Source of the DNA: Gordonia sediminis
GTDB taxonomy: Bacteria; Actinomycetota; Actinomycetes; Mycobacteriales; Mycobacteriaceae
Reading direction: 5' to 3'
DNA length: 64,000 bases
NCBI GenBank assembly: GCA_004193205.1
Contig: RZUM01000003.1
Coordinates: 62,001 to 126,000 of the forward strand
Part shown: one piece after another, positions 51,877 through 62,941 of the stretch
Position numbering within the stretch: position 1 is the first letter of the stretch
Layout of the letters: every line of letters begins with the position of its first letter
Position numbers and translations under genes: made by a program
Notes under the pieces: model-generated
The model's database searches: none
The model's input: the letters and a program-made list of their open reading frames with translations, nothing else
Told to the model about the DNA's origin: nothing

Positions 51877-51882
51877 CGAGGT

Positions 51883-52812
51883 ATGCGCGATACGCACACA
51901 GAACGACTCGGCATCGTCGTGGCAGTGGACGGCTCACCCTCGTCGACCGCGGCGGTGGAGTGGGCTGCGCGTGACGCCGATCTCCGCAAGGTCCCGCTCC
52001 GGATCGTGCACGTCATGCCGTCCGAGCCGGTCGCCGAGGGCTGGTATTCGGTCACCATGCCCGACGGCTTCTCACAATGGCAGGAGGAGTACGCCAAGCA
52101 GATCGTCTCCGAGGCCCACAAGCTCGCCGAATCCCACGTCGCACCCGACCGGGCCGATCAAGTGACCACCGAGATCCTGGGCGGTGCCATCGTGCACACC
52201 CTCGTCGAACTGTCCGAGCACGCGGAGCTGATCGCGGTGGGTTGTCGGGGACAGGGGACGGTGGCCGGCGCCCTGCTCGGGTCGGTCAGCTCGGGACTGG
52301 CCCACCACGCCCACTGCCCGGTCGCCGTCATCCACGACGAGCAGCCGGTCGACGCGCAGGCACCAGTGGTGGTGGGTGTCGACGGTTCCCCCACCTCGGA
52401 GCTGGCGACCGAGATCGCGTTCGACGAGGCGTCCCGACGCGGCGTCGAGCTGGTGGCACTGCACGCCTGGACCGACATGGGCCGGTTGGGGATCGCCAAG
52501 ATCGGCTGGGCGCCGATCGAATGGCGCAACATCAAGGTGCAGGAGGAGGAGGTTCTCGCCGAGCGCCTGTCCGGGTGGTCCGAACGGTACCCGGACGTCG
52601 AGGTCACCCGGGTGCTGGTGAGCGACGAACCGGCCCCGCGGCTGCTCGAACAGGCCGAGAACGCCCAACTCGTCGTGGTCGGCAGCCACGGTCGCGGGGC
52701 GGTGCCCACCACGCTGCTCGGTTCGGTCAGCCGCACGGTGGTGAACTCTGCCCGGGTCCCGGTGATCGTCGCACGCGTGCCGCATGGACACCGGCCGGAT
52801 CACCAGGGGTGA
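51883..52812 (+). CDS. Universal stress protein, tandem UspA domains (copy 2)
   Basis: A 309-residue paralogue of the preceding gene with most residues shared (for example HVMPSEPVAEGW, GCRGQGTVAGALLGSVSSGLAHHAHCPVAVIH, GSHGRGAVPTTLLGSVSRTVVNSARVPVIVARVPHGH). It has its own -10-like box, so the pair is probably separately controlled. The 3' end overlaps the convergent hydrolase gene by 13 bp. Confidence 0.92.
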   Translation: MRDTHTERLGIVVAVDGSPSSTAAVEWAARDADLRKVPLRIVHVMPSEPVAEGWYSVTMPDGFSQWQEEYAKQIVSEAHKLAESHVAPDRADQVTTEILGGAIVHTLVELSEHAELIAVGCRGQGTVAGALLGSVSSGLAHHAHCPVAVIHDEQPVDAQAPVVVGVDGSPTSELATEIAFDEASRRGVELVALHAWTDMGRLGIAKIGWAPIEWRNIKVQEEEVLAERLSGWSERYPDVEVTRVLVSDEPAPRLLEQAENAQLVVVGSHGRGAVPTTLLGSVSRTVVNSARVPVIVARVPHGHRPDHQG

Positions 52813-53618
52813 TGGCGGGTCACCGGCCGGGTGGCATCCCGGTCGGTGGGTGCGGCGGCGAAGTGTTGTTCCGTCCACCATCCGACGATGCGTTCGACCA
52901 CCGGCCCCGGAGTCCGGACCCACCCGACGTGATGCGTCGATCCACCCGGCGGACAGTGTTCGGAGGTGTAGGTCCAGGTGCTGAGGCACTCGGGCCGGAT
53001 TGCGCGTTCGAATCGTTCGGCGGCGGCGCCGGTCACGAGACGGTCGTCGGCGAGCCGCGCGGCGAGGGTGGGAACGTCGACCGGTGGCCCGTCGTCGAAC
53101 GGTGATCGACCAGTGCGGACCATCCGCGCCCACTGCCGCATCAGGGTGCGCGGCGCCGGCGCACCGAATCCCGGTGTGGGCCAGTGGCCGACGACACCGG
53201 TGACGATGGGGACCACCGAGGCGGTACACAGTTCGACCACCCCGCCGTGGGGATACAGGCGAAACCACGGGACCGATGCGGCGACGGTCACGATCGCGTC
53301 CGGTCGTGTACCGCCGGGCCGCCGGGCCAGTATCGCGGTCAGTTGCGCGCCCAGGCTGTGCCCGACCACGACGACGGGCCGGGTCGGATCGTCGTCGCGG
53401 ACCCGTGCGATCGCATCGGCGAGATCGTCGGCCTCGTCGTCGTAGGACCAGTCGTTGGCCCGGGATGGGCGTGCCGTATCGGTCTCGATGCCCCGGCGGC
53501 CGGCAATCGTCGTGGTCCACCCGTGGAGCTCGAATGCCTCGACGAGCGGTCGGTAGAAGCGGCCCGGCACAGCCATCGCGGGGGAGATCAGCACGGTCGG
53601 GAGAGCGCTCGAGGTCAT
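52800..53618 (-). CDS. Alpha/beta hydrolase
   Basis: A 272-residue serine hydrolase. It begins TVLISPAMAVPGRFYRPLVEAFELHGWTTTIAGRRGIETD and has the nucleophile elbow VVVGHSLGAQ near Ser89. A late His lies in STHHVGWVRTPGPVVERIVGWWTEQHF. The fold resembles lipases or haloperoxidase-like esterases; the substrate is unknown. It is divergent from the MmyB-type regulator with a 13-bp dyad between them, a frequent regulator-target arrangement. Confidence 0.85.
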   Translation of the reverse strand: MTSSALPTVLISPAMAVPGRFYRPLVEAFELHGWTTTIAGRRGIETDTARPSRANDWSYDDEADDLADAIARVRDDDPTRPVVVVGHSLGAQLTAILARRPGGTRPDAIVTVAASVPWFRLYPHGGVVELCTASVVPIVTGVVGHWPTPGFGAPAPRTLMRQWARMVRTGRSPFDDGPPVDVPTLAARLADDRLVTGAAAERFERAIRPECLSTWTYTSEHCPPGGSTHHVGWVRTPGPVVERIVGWWTEQHFAAAPTDRDATRPVTRHHPW

Positions 53619-53655
53619 GGTCGTCAGCGTCCTCGTAATCGGGCGCCGAATCCAC

Positions 53656-53668
53656 TACCTGCGAGGTA
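53656..53668. promoter_or_regulatory. Operator between the hydrolase and MmyB-type regulator genes
   Basis: The dyad tacct-gcg-aggta lies in the 87-bp divergent region, 25 bp upstream of the TACGAT -10-like box (53693-53698). It is a candidate binding site for the regulator at 53706. Confidence 0.55.
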
Positions 53669-53705
53669 ATCGAATCGCGGCGCGCGGCGTCCTACGATGT
53701 CCGGC

Positions 53706-54500
53706 ATGACCGCCGGTGTGGGGCCGATGTTGCGAGAGTGGCGTTCGCATCGGTCCATCAGTCAGCTCGATCTCGCCTACGAGGTGGGGGTCTCGCCGCG
53801 ACACCTCAGTTTCGTCGAGACCGGCAAGTCCACGCCGAGTCCCACGCTCATCGAGGCGCTGGCGAGCCGCCTCGACATCCCGTTGCGGGAACGTAATGCG
53901 TTGCTGCTGGCCGCCGGTCATGCGCCGCGGTACTCCGAAGAACCCTTTGACGCCGCGGCGATGGGGCGTATCCGCGCCTCTGTCCAGCGCATCCTGAACG
54001 CGCACAACCCCTATCCCGGGATCGCGCTGGACCGGCTATGGAATGTGGTGGTGGCCAACGACGCGGCGACGGGCCTGGCCGGTCTGCTGCCCGAGCATCT
54101 GCAGGGGCCGCCGCTCAACCTCTTCCGCGCTTCCCTGCACCCGGACGGTTTCGCGACGATGACCGCCAACCTCGACGCGTGGGCGGGCTATCTCGTCGAC
54201 ACCCTGCGCCGCCTGGTACGGGTGACCGGGGATGCGCGTCTGGCGGCACTCGAACGGGAGGTGTCGGCCTATCCGGCGGTGATCGACCTCGACCGTCGCG
54301 GACGGCAATCCGGCGCCACGTCCGAGCCGACGCTGATCGTTCCGTTCGAACTGCGGATCGGCGCGACCGTGCTGTCCTTCTTCACCACCCTGACCACCTT
54401 CGGCACACCGCGCGACATCACCCTGGAGGAGATGACCATCGAGCTGTTCTACCCGGCCGATGACACGACCGAATCCGCGGTTGCGATGATGCAGGGGTGA
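53706..54500 (+). CDS. XRE regulator with MmyB-like ligand-binding domain
   Basis: A 264-residue regulator: Cro/C1 helix-turn-helix (MLREWRSHRSISQLDLAYEVGVSPRHLSFVETGKSTPSPTLIEALASRL) and a C-terminal PAS-like MLTR ligand domain (YPGIALDRLWNVVVANDAA, HPDGFATMTANLDAWAGYL, TFGTPRDITLEEMTIELFYPAD). ATG 53706 lies 7 nt after a TACGAT box; the ATG at 53697 overlaps that box. Relatives bind fatty-acid-like ligands. The stop overlaps the HAD-gene start (GTGA). Confidence 0.88.
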   Translation: MTAGVGPMLREWRSHRSISQLDLAYEVGVSPRHLSFVETGKSTPSPTLIEALASRLDIPLRERNALLLAAGHAPRYSEEPFDAAAMGRIRASVQRILNAHNPYPGIALDRLWNVVVANDAATGLAGLLPEHLQGPPLNLFRASLHPDGFATMTANLDAWAGYLVDTLRRLVRVTGDARLAALEREVSAYPAVIDLDRRGRQSGATSEPTLIVPFELRIGATVLSFFTTLTTFGTPRDITLEEMTIELFYPADDTTESAVAMMQG

Positions 54501-55201
54501 TCCGACCCGCGCCGACCTCGCCCGCCGCCGTCCTCTGGGACATGGACGGCACGCTGCTCGACTCCGAACCGATCTGGGACATCGCGATGGAGGATCTCGC
54601 GCTGCGGCACGGCATCATGATGGGCCCCGCCCTGCGGGAGTCGACACTCGGGAACTCGCTGCCCGACGCGATCACCAAAGTGCACGACGCGGCGCAGTTG
54701 ACCTCCGCCGAACGTGACATCGCCGCCGATTCCCGCTGGATGCTCGATCACGTCGCGCACCTGTTCTCCAGGGGCCTGCCCTGGCGAGCGGGGGCCGTCG
54801 AGGCCCTGGACCTGGTCCGGGCGGCGGGGGTGCCGATGGTGTTGGTGACCAACACGGTCCGCGAGCTGACCGAGGTCGCCCTCGACACCCTCGGTCGCGA
54901 ACGGTTCGTCGCGTCGGTGTGTGGCGACGAGGTGCGCACCGGCAAACCCGCCCCCGACCCGTATCTGCGTGCGGCGGAGCTGTTGGGCACCAGACCCGAC
55001 GACTGTCTGGCGGTGGAGGATTCGCCCACCGGGACCGACGCGGCGACCACCGCCGGCTGTCCCACCCTCGTGGTGCCCTCGGCGGTCCCGGTGCCCGCGG
55101 GCGCGCTGCGCACCTTCCGCCGGACGCTGATCGGCCTGACCATCGACGACGTCACCGACGCGTGGACCGGCCAACGTCGGGGGCATCACGACATGCGATG
55201 A
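54497..55201 (+). CDS. HAD-superfamily hydrolase (phosphatase-like)
   Basis: A 234-residue HAD hydrolase. Motif I is WDMDGTLLDSEP with the nucleophile Asp, motif II VLVTNT, and motifs III-IV GKPAPDPYLRAAELLGTRPDDCLAVEDSPTGTDAA. This is the phosphoglucomutase/phosphatase-like branch and the substrate is unknown. It ends 9 bp before hisE, a neighbour order seen in other actinobacteria. Confidence 0.9.
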   Translation: MIRPAPTSPAAVLWDMDGTLLDSEPIWDIAMEDLALRHGIMMGPALRESTLGNSLPDAITKVHDAAQLTSAERDIAADSRWMLDHVAHLFSRGLPWRAGAVEALDLVRAAGVPMVLVTNTVRELTEVALDTLGRERFVASVCGDEVRTGKPAPDPYLRAAELLGTRPDDCLAVEDSPTGTDAATTAGCPTLVVPSAVPVPAGALRTFRRTLIGLTIDDVTDAWTGQRRGHHDMR

Positions 55202-55210
55202 TGGGCACTC

Positions 55211-55474
55211 GTGAAGACATTCGAGGAGCTGTTCGCGGAGCTGACCGAGAAGGCGCAGACCCGGCCGGAGGGTAGCGGGACCGTCGCGGCACTCGATGCG
55301 GGAATCCACACCCTCGGCAAGAAGATCATCGAGGAAGCCGGCGAGGTCTGGCTCGCCGCCGAACACGAATCGGATGAGTCGCTCTCCGAGGAGATCTCCC
55401 AGCTGCTCTATTGGCTTCAGGTGATGATGGTCAAGCGTGGACTCTCGTTGCCCGACGTGTACCGCCATCTGTAG
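55211..55474 (+). CDS. hisE: Phosphoribosyl-ATP pyrophosphatase
   Basis: An 87-residue enzyme of histidine biosynthesis, second step. The MazG-like fold shows [55 protein letters not shown] with the metal-binding Glu residues. GTG start. It is 82 bp upstream of hisG, in the same direction. Confidence 0.95.
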   Translation: MKTFEELFAELTEKAQTRPEGSGTVAALDAGIHTLGKKIIEEAGEVWLAAEHESDESLSEEISQLLYWLQVMMVKRGLSLPDVYRHL

Positions 55475-55556
55475 GGCTCGTGACGAACGACGTCGTCGTC
55501 GCGGCCCCGCGGACACCAGCTCATCGCCCGGCAACCAGTAAGGACATCGAAACACC

Positions 55557-56405
55557 ATGTTGCGTGTAGCCGTTCCCAACAAGGGCGCGCTCTCCGAATC
55601 GGCCGCGACCATCCTCGCCGAGGCCGGTTACCGTCGGCGTTCCGACGCGAAGGACCTCACGGTCCTCGACAACGCGAACGACGTCGAGTTCTTCTTCCTG
55701 CGGCCCAAGGACATCGCGATCTACGTCGGTGCCGGGACCCTCGACCTCGGCATCACCGGCCGTGATCTGGCCCGTGATGCGGGCGCGACCGTCGACGAAC
55801 AGCTCTCGATGGGCTTCGGGTCGTCGACGTTCCGCTACGCCGCTCCTTCCGACGCGACCTGGAAGATCGACGATCTGGCCGGCAAGCGGATCGCCACGTC
55901 CTACCCGAACCTGGTGCGTGAGGATCTCGCCGCGCGTGGCATCGAACCGGAACAGATCATCCGGCTCGACGGCGCGGTGGAGATCTCCATCCAGCTCGGT
56001 GTCGCCGATGTGATCGCCGACGTCGTCGGATCCGGTCGTACGCTGCGCCAGCACGGACTGGCCGCGTTCGGGGAATCGTTGTGCGACTCCGAGGCGGTGC
56101 TGCTTTCCCGCAGCGGCATCGGCCTGGACAAGGCGGCACGCCAGTTCGTCGCCCGCGTGCAGGGCGTGGTGTTCGGGCAGCAGTACGTGATGATCGACTA
56201 CGACTGCCCGCGCACGCTGCTCGAGCGGGCATCGAAGCTCACGCCGGGTCTGGAGTCGCCGACGGTCGCGCCGATGGCCGACCCCGATTGGGTGGCGGTG
56301 CGCGCGATGGTGCCCCGCAAGAACCACCAGAGCCTCATGGACGAGCTCTCCGAGCTCGGTGCGAAGGCGATCCTCGCCACCGACATCCGGTCCTGCCGGT
56401 TCTGA
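55557..56405 (+). CDS. hisG: ATP phosphoribosyltransferase, long form
   Basis: A 282-residue first enzyme of histidine biosynthesis. The catalytic part begins [25 protein letters not shown], with [21 protein letters not shown] and the PRPP loop [16 protein letters not shown]. The C-terminal ~70 residues form the histidine-binding regulatory domain, so it is the feedback-inhibited long form. ATG 55557. Confidence 0.96.
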   Translation: MLRVAVPNKGALSESAATILAEAGYRRRSDAKDLTVLDNANDVEFFFLRPKDIAIYVGAGTLDLGITGRDLARDAGATVDEQLSMGFGSSTFRYAAPSDATWKIDDLAGKRIATSYPNLVREDLAARGIEPEQIIRLDGAVEISIQLGVADVIADVVGSGRTLRQHGLAAFGESLCDSEAVLLSRSGIGLDKAARQFVARVQGVVFGQQYVMIDYDCPRTLLERASKLTPGLESPTVAPMADPDWVAVRAMVPRKNHQSLMDELSELGAKAILATDIRSCRF

Positions 56406-56438
56406 TCAGCTTCCAGCGCGCCTCACTGTTCGAGTCAG

Positions 56439-57278
56439 TCAGCGAGGCTCGAGAAGCACCGTCTGCGCCGACCGCCCGATGAATCCGGCGCTGTCGTGCA
56501 GGTCGGCGAAGGTCGCGCCGAAACCGTCGGGTCCCTGTACGAGGTCGGCGTCGATACCCACCCACGGACCGCGCGGTATCCGGGTGAGGTGCACCGTCGT
56601 GTCGGTGTTCATCCACGTCCACTCATCGATCTGCAGTCGGGTGCCCAGCCCGTTGGCGATGTCGATGACGGTGAAGATCGATTCCAGGTCGGTGATCTCC
56701 TCGCCGCCGACGAGCGGGATCGCCGGGCGCACCCACACGGCGGGGGTGTCGCCGGCGCGGCCGGCGACGGTGGCCGACTCGATGGTGCCGATGAAACCGA
56801 TGGTGCCCCAGTCCACGCCGAGATCGACGTTCGACGTCACACCGCGCACCGGGTCGAGGTCGTCGGGAACAGGGGTCAACGGACCTGGGTCCTCGACGAT
56901 CGACGTCGTGTCGGCGCGTCGCAGCCGCCACCCGACCGAGCGGGCCACGAGGCGGAAGCTGCCGCCGGGCTGCCGGACCTCGAGGTCGGCCCCGATCAGG
57001 CTGATCTGGCGGCCCGGCCGGATGACCTCGGTGCGCACCCGGTTCACGTCCAGCCCGATCGGACCCAGGATTTCGGTGGTCACCCGCGTGAACGTCTGAT
57101 TCGGATCAGGGTCGCGGCGCGCCAACGCGCGCATCAGCAGCCCCGATGGCGGACCGCCGTGCTGCATCGTCGAGGCCCAGACGCTCTGCGTCCCGTCGGT
57201 CGGCTGGAAATACTCCCAGCCGTCAGGGTCATCGACGGAGGACGGCGCATCGATCGGCACGTAGTAGCAGCTCTCCAC
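56439..57278 (-). CDS. Acyl-CoA thioesterase, double-hotdog TesB-like
   Basis: A 279-residue protein with two hotdog halves: QHGGPPSGLLMRALARR near the start, then LGPIGLDVNRVRTEVIRPGRQISLIGADLEV and the second half with EWTWMNTDTTVHLTRIPRGPWVGIDADLVQGPDGFGATFADLHDSAGFIGRSAQTVLLEPR. This matches actinobacterial thioesterase-family proteins that hydrolyse acyl-CoA. I prefer GTG 57278, 7 nt after a TAGGGT box on the minus strand; GTG 57287 is the alternative. It is convergent with hisG. Confidence 0.8.
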   Translation of the reverse strand: MESCYYVPIDAPSSVDDPDGWEYFQPTDGTQSVWASTMQHGGPPSGLLMRALARRDPDPNQTFTRVTTEILGPIGLDVNRVRTEVIRPGRQISLIGADLEVRQPGGSFRLVARSVGWRLRRADTTSIVEDPGPLTPVPDDLDPVRGVTSNVDLGVDWGTIGFIGTIESATVAGRAGDTPAVWVRPAIPLVGGEEITDLESIFTVIDIANGLGTRLQIDEWTWMNTDTTVHLTRIPRGPWVGIDADLVQGPDGFGATFADLHDSAGFIGRSAQTVLLEPR

Positions 57279-57353
57279 ACCGAACACCCTATGCCTACCG
57301 TCATAGTCGGTGCCGGGCGGGGCGCATCGCCCCGGGCGCGCTCGGCACCGAGG

Positions 57354-59151
<1,798 letters not shown>

Positions 59152-59346
59152 GGTATTTTCCGGTCTCCGCGCGCGAACGGGCTTAACCGCGCGAAACATC
59201 GCGAATACGTTGCAAAAACCTAGAATTAACGCGTCGTCAACACCTTGTGTTGCGCGGTGCAGGGCGATTTCGCGCCCACCCCGGTAGCGTGGTGTTACGG
59301 CGCAAACGCTCCGCCAGAGAGCGTTTGCCGGGGAGAGGAGTCAGCA

Positions 59347-61161
59347 ATGACCGAATCTGACCGCCAGGGCGCCAGCGGCGCCGATCGTCTCGGGTCCACC
59401 CATGGACTCGGAGCCGAACGTGACGAGCCCGCGCACGTCCCCGACGAGGGTTTCATCCCCGCGTATCCATCACCGTTCACGCGTCCCGAAGCGACCCGGC
59501 AGGCCGGCCGGTCCACCGACGTCCGGGATCTGCAGGAACGCGTCGACAACTTGACCGCCCGCAACGCCAAGCTCCTCGACACGCTCAAGGAGGCCCGTCA
59601 GCAGTTGGTGGCGTTGCGCGAAGAGGTCGACCGCCTCGGCCAGCCGCCGAGTGGCTACGGTGTGCTGCTCGAAACCCACCCCGACGCCACCGTCGACGTG
59701 TTCACCTCGGGCCGCAAGATGCGGTTGACCTGTTCCCCCAACATCGACACCGACACGTTGAGTCGCGGCCAGACGCTGCGACTCAACGAGGCGCTCACGA
59801 TCGTCGAGGCGTGCGAATACGACTCGGTGGGCGAGATCAGCACTCTCCGCGAGGTTCTCGGTGACGGGCAGCGCGCGCTTGTCGTCGGACACGCCGACGA
59901 GGAGCGTGTGGTCTGGCTGGCCGATCCGCTGCTCGGCGACGTCGAAGGCGAAGACGGCCAGCGCCGCAAGCTCCGTCCGGGTGACTCGCTGTTGATCGAT
60001 ACCAAGGCCGGATTCGCCTTCGAGCGGGTGCCCAAGGCTGAAGTCGAGGACCTCGTCCTGGAGGAGGTGCCCGACGTCGGCTACGAGGACATCGGTGGTC
60101 TCGGCCGCCAGATCGAGCAGATCCGCGACGCTGTCGAGCTGCCGTTCCTGCACAAGGATCTGTTCCGCGACTACGCGCTGCGCCCGCCCAAGGGTGTGCT
60201 GCTCTACGGTCCGCCCGGATGCGGCAAGACCCTCATCGCCAAGGCCGTCGCCAACTCGCTGGCCAAGAAGATCGCGCAGGTGCGCGGCGACGACGCGAAA
60301 GAGGCCAAGTCCTACTTCCTCAACATCAAGGGCCCCGAGCTGCTCAACAAGTTCGTCGGTGAGACCGAGCGTCACATCCGGCTGATCTTCCAGCGCGCCC
60401 GCGAGAAGGCGTCGGAGGGCACCCCGGTGATCGTGTTCTTCGACGAGATGGACTCGATTTTCCGGACCCGCGGGTCGGGTGTCTCCTCCGACGTGGAGAC
60501 CACCGTCGTGCCGCAGTTGCTCAGCGAGATCGACGGCGTCGAGGGACTCGAGAACGTCATCGTCATCGGCGCATCGAACCGCGAGGACATGATCGATCCG
60601 GCGATCCTGCGACCCGGTCGTCTGGACGTGAAGATCAAGATCGAACGTCCCGACGCCGAATCGGCGATGGACATCTTCTCCAAGTACCTGGTGGAGGGTC
60701 TGCCGGTGCACGCCGACGATCTGGGAGAGTTCGGCGGCGATCGGCGGGCGTGTCTCAACGCCATGATCGAACGGGTCGTCGAGCGGATGTACGCCGAGAG
60801 CGACGACAACCGGTTCCTGGAGGTCACCTACGCCAACGGTGACAAGGAGATCATGTACTTCAAGGACTTCAACTCCGGCGCGATGATCCAGAACGTGGTG
60901 GACCGCTCCAAGAAGTACGCGATCAAGTCGCAGCTGGAGACGGGGCAGCCCGGTCTGCGGGTGCAGCACCTGTTCGACTCGATCCTCGACGAGTTCGCCG
61001 AGAACGAGGATCTGCCGAACACCACCAACCCCGACGACTGGGCTCGGATCTCGGGCAAGAAGGGCGAGCGGATCGTGTACATCCGTACCCTCGTCACCGG
61101 CAAGAGCACCGGCGCGAGCCGGGCGATCGACACCGAGACCAACACGGGTCAGTATCTGTAG
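59347..61161 (+). CDS. mpa: Proteasome-activating AAA ATPase (Mpa/ARC)
   Basis: A 604-residue hexameric ATPase that recognises Pup-tagged proteins and feeds the 20S proteasome. A disordered N-terminus is followed by a coiled coil (about 58-96), two OB domains (about 97-240), and the AAA module with Walker A GPPGCGKT near 300 and Walker [13 protein letters not shown] near 370. It ends GQYL, the C-terminal motif that docks on and opens the 20S gate. ATG 59347 follows GGGAGAGGAG. The upstream 195 bp contain no gene. The usual downstream partners dop, pup and prcBA are not present in the window. Confidence 0.96.
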   Translation: MTESDRQGASGADRLGSTHGLGAERDEPAHVPDEGFIPAYPSPFTRPEATRQAGRSTDVRDLQERVDNLTARNAKLLDTLKEARQQLVALREEVDRLGQPPSGYGVLLETHPDATVDVFTSGRKMRLTCSPNIDTDTLSRGQTLRLNEALTIVEACEYDSVGEISTLREVLGDGQRALVVGHADEERVVWLADPLLGDVEGEDGQRRKLRPGDSLLIDTKAGFAFERVPKAEVEDLVLEEVPDVGYEDIGGLGRQIEQIRDAVELPFLHKDLFRDYALRPPKGVLLYGPPGCGKTLIAKAVANSLAKKIAQVRGDDAKEAKSYFLNIKGPELLNKFVGETERHIRLIFQRAREKASEGTPVIVFFDEMDSIFRTRGSGVSSDVETTVVPQLLSEIDGVEGLENVIVIGASNREDMIDPAILRPGRLDVKIKIERPDAESAMDIFSKYLVEGLPVHADDLGEFGGDRRACLNAMIERVVERMYAESDDNRFLEVTYANGDKEIMYFKDFNSGAMIQNVVDRSKKYAIKSQLETGQPGLRVQHLFDSILDEFAENEDLPNTTNPDDWARISGKKGERIVYIRTLVTGKSTGASRAIDTETNTGQYL

Positions 61162-61183
61162 TCCGAGGACTGCGACACGACAC

Positions 61184-61226
61184 ACGATCCGGGGGCCGGC
61201 GCCGACAGCGCCGGCCCCCGGATCGT
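61184..61226 (+). terminator. Strong hairpin terminator of mpa
   Basis: A perfect stem of 17 bp (left arm gatccgggggccggcgc), extendable to 19 bp, with a 5-nt loop, starts 22 bp after the mpa stop. Confidence 0.9.
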
Positions 61227-61461
61227 TGTGTGCGTGGGGGCACTGCCGTGACCATCGGCGGTGAACTCGGCGTCGATCACCCGACCACGATCGACACGCG
61301 GGCCTTCCGCAGTATCCCGACCACCCGCAACGCCTTCTCCTTCAGTTGAGCCTTTGAAAATTAAATCCTATGGGGGACAAGGCGTTACGGATTCCCAGCT
61401 GCCCTGTGGATAACCCACCGGAGCGGCACTATTCGCACAGGTGTTCGACTACTCTTGGGGC
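61227..61461. other. Intergenic region between mpa terminator and the DUF222-HNH gene
   Basis: No gene is supported here. A 33-codon open stretch (61248-61349) has no recognisable motif and may be a remnant. An AT-richer segment (61356-61372) precedes the DUF222-HNH promoter, whose -10-like TACTCT box is at 61450-61455. This is where the conserved mpa-dop order is broken. Confidence 0.6.
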
Positions 61462-62706
61462 ATGCCACTCGACACCCTGCTCCCGACCGTCCGTGACCTG
61501 ACCATCGCCGCCGACGCCACCGGTCGTGAGGTGTTCGACACCACCAAGCTCCTGATGGGCCTGCGGAATGTGGTCGACCATCAGCTCGCCGTGCACGCCG
61601 GTGCGCTGGATCGGTTGGGGGTGGCCCGGCGGACCGGCGGTAAGACGCGGGCCCTGTTGATCGAGATGGGGGCGGCACCCACGGTGGCGGACCGCTGGCT
61701 GCGGATCGCCGCCGCCCTGTCCACCCTGGAACGGGTGGCGGCGTATTCAGGGGATGGGGTCTTCTCCGGTGAACATGTCGACGCTCTCGTCCGCGGGATG
61801 GGGCATATCGAGAAACGCTCGCCCGAACCGTTGAGCGAGGTGTCACGCATCGAACACCAGTTGGCCTTGATCGCCCAGGCGTTCGCCGGGGCCACCCCAC
61901 GCGAGGTGCTCGACACCGCCCGCACCCTCGGCAACCAGATCGCCGACGAGCAGGGCGGTGTGCCCGCGGGTGAGGACCGCACGATCAACGAGTGGACCAC
62001 CACGCCCACCGACGACGGCCGGCTGGAGGTCCAGGCGAACCTGGACATCGTGACCGGGGAGAAACTGGTGTCGGCGATCGAATCCCTCGCCGGTAAACGC
62101 CCCGAACCCGACGGCTCCGAGGACGCCCGCTCGGCGGGGCAGCGGCGTGCCGACGCGCTGGAGATGATCCTCGACGCCGCCGCCCGCGCCGCCAGTTCGG
62201 GAGTCACCGAACTGGTAGCCGCACCCAAAACACAGCTGAACCTGACCGTCCCGGTCGACACCCCCGATGCGGCGGCGTTGCAGTGGCTGGGGCCGATCTC
62301 GCAGACCCTGGCGAAAACGCTGTCCTGTGATGGCACCGTCAGCGCGGTCATCGTCGACGGCGAGAAGGTGCCGTTGGACATGGGACACCCGCAACGCCTG
62401 TTCACCCATCATCAACGCAGAGCGTTGATCGTCCGCGACCACTGCTGCATCAAATGCGGTGCGGCAGCAGGATATACACAGTGCCACCATCTCCAGCATT
62501 GGGCTGACGGGGGTCCCACCGACCTGGACAACGGCTGCCTGCTGTGCACCTCGTGTCACGCCCAGATCCACGCGTCGGGCTGGGACATCATCATGGGCGC
62601 CGACCGCCATCCCTGGCTGCTCCCACCGGTCGAGCAGGACCCGACCCGCACCCCGATACCCGCCTATAACAGGCGCACCATGCGCCTGGACGGCGTCGGT
62701 GCCTGA
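61462..62706 (+). CDS. DUF222/HNH endonuclease-like protein (13E12 type), full length
   Basis: A 414-residue protein. The N-terminal DUF222 domain includes DTTKLLMGLRNVVDHQLAVHAGALDRLGVARRTGGKTRALLIEMGAAPTVADRWLRIAAALSTLE. A linker leads to the C-terminal HNH domain with CIKCG, CHHLQHWADGG, DLDNG and CTSCH. Such genes are multicopy in these genomes; function is unknown. ATG 61462 lies 6 nt after a TACTCT box; the GTG at 61441 precedes that box. The gene and its 3' flank are repeated at 1-515. Confidence 0.92.
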   Translation: MPLDTLLPTVRDLTIAADATGREVFDTTKLLMGLRNVVDHQLAVHAGALDRLGVARRTGGKTRALLIEMGAAPTVADRWLRIAAALSTLERVAAYSGDGVFSGEHVDALVRGMGHIEKRSPEPLSEVSRIEHQLALIAQAFAGATPREVLDTARTLGNQIADEQGGVPAGEDRTINEWTTTPTDDGRLEVQANLDIVTGEKLVSAIESLAGKRPEPDGSEDARSAGQRRADALEMILDAAARAASSGVTELVAAPKTQLNLTVPVDTPDAAALQWLGPISQTLAKTLSCDGTVSAVIVDGEKVPLDMGHPQRLFTHHQRRALIVRDHCCIKCGAAAGYTQCHHLQHWADGGPTDLDNGCLLCTSCHAQIHASGWDIIMGADRHPWLLPPVEQDPTRTPIPAYNRRTMRLDGVGA

Positions 62707-62886
62707 CCCCGAGGCCTGATCCCAGGGCCTGATCGAGAAGAACCGACCAGCAGCACGACCCGACCCCGACCAGACCACCCCGGGAACTCCTCGGGACGCA
62801 CGTACCTTGAGAACTCCATAGTGTGAAACAGGGGCACACCCCGATGTGCCCGCCGGATCTCGGTCCGGCGGGCACACCGGGGCTAC
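62357..62886 (+). repeat. Long direct repeat, copy 2 (DUF222-HNH 3' end and flank)
   Basis: Matches 1-515 in coding and non-coding parts, including the same terminator hairpin. Both copies end just before the 3' end of a convergent minus-strand gene. Confidence 0.85.
62846..62875 (+). terminator. Hairpin terminator after the DUF222-HNH gene (copy 2)
   Basis: A perfect 12-bp stem (gtgcccgccgga / tccggcgggcac) with a 6-nt loop, nested in a longer imperfect palindrome; lies between convergent genes. Confidence 0.75.
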
Positions 62887-62941
62887 TCGAACCCCCTCGT
62901 CGCGCTCCGCGCGCCGTCAGCCAGTGGACAGGACCACTACG

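Noticed and set aside
61248-61349. A 33-residue open frame after mpa
   Set aside because: Too short, no motif, no ribosome site. Could be a remnant of a lost gene but this cannot be shown.
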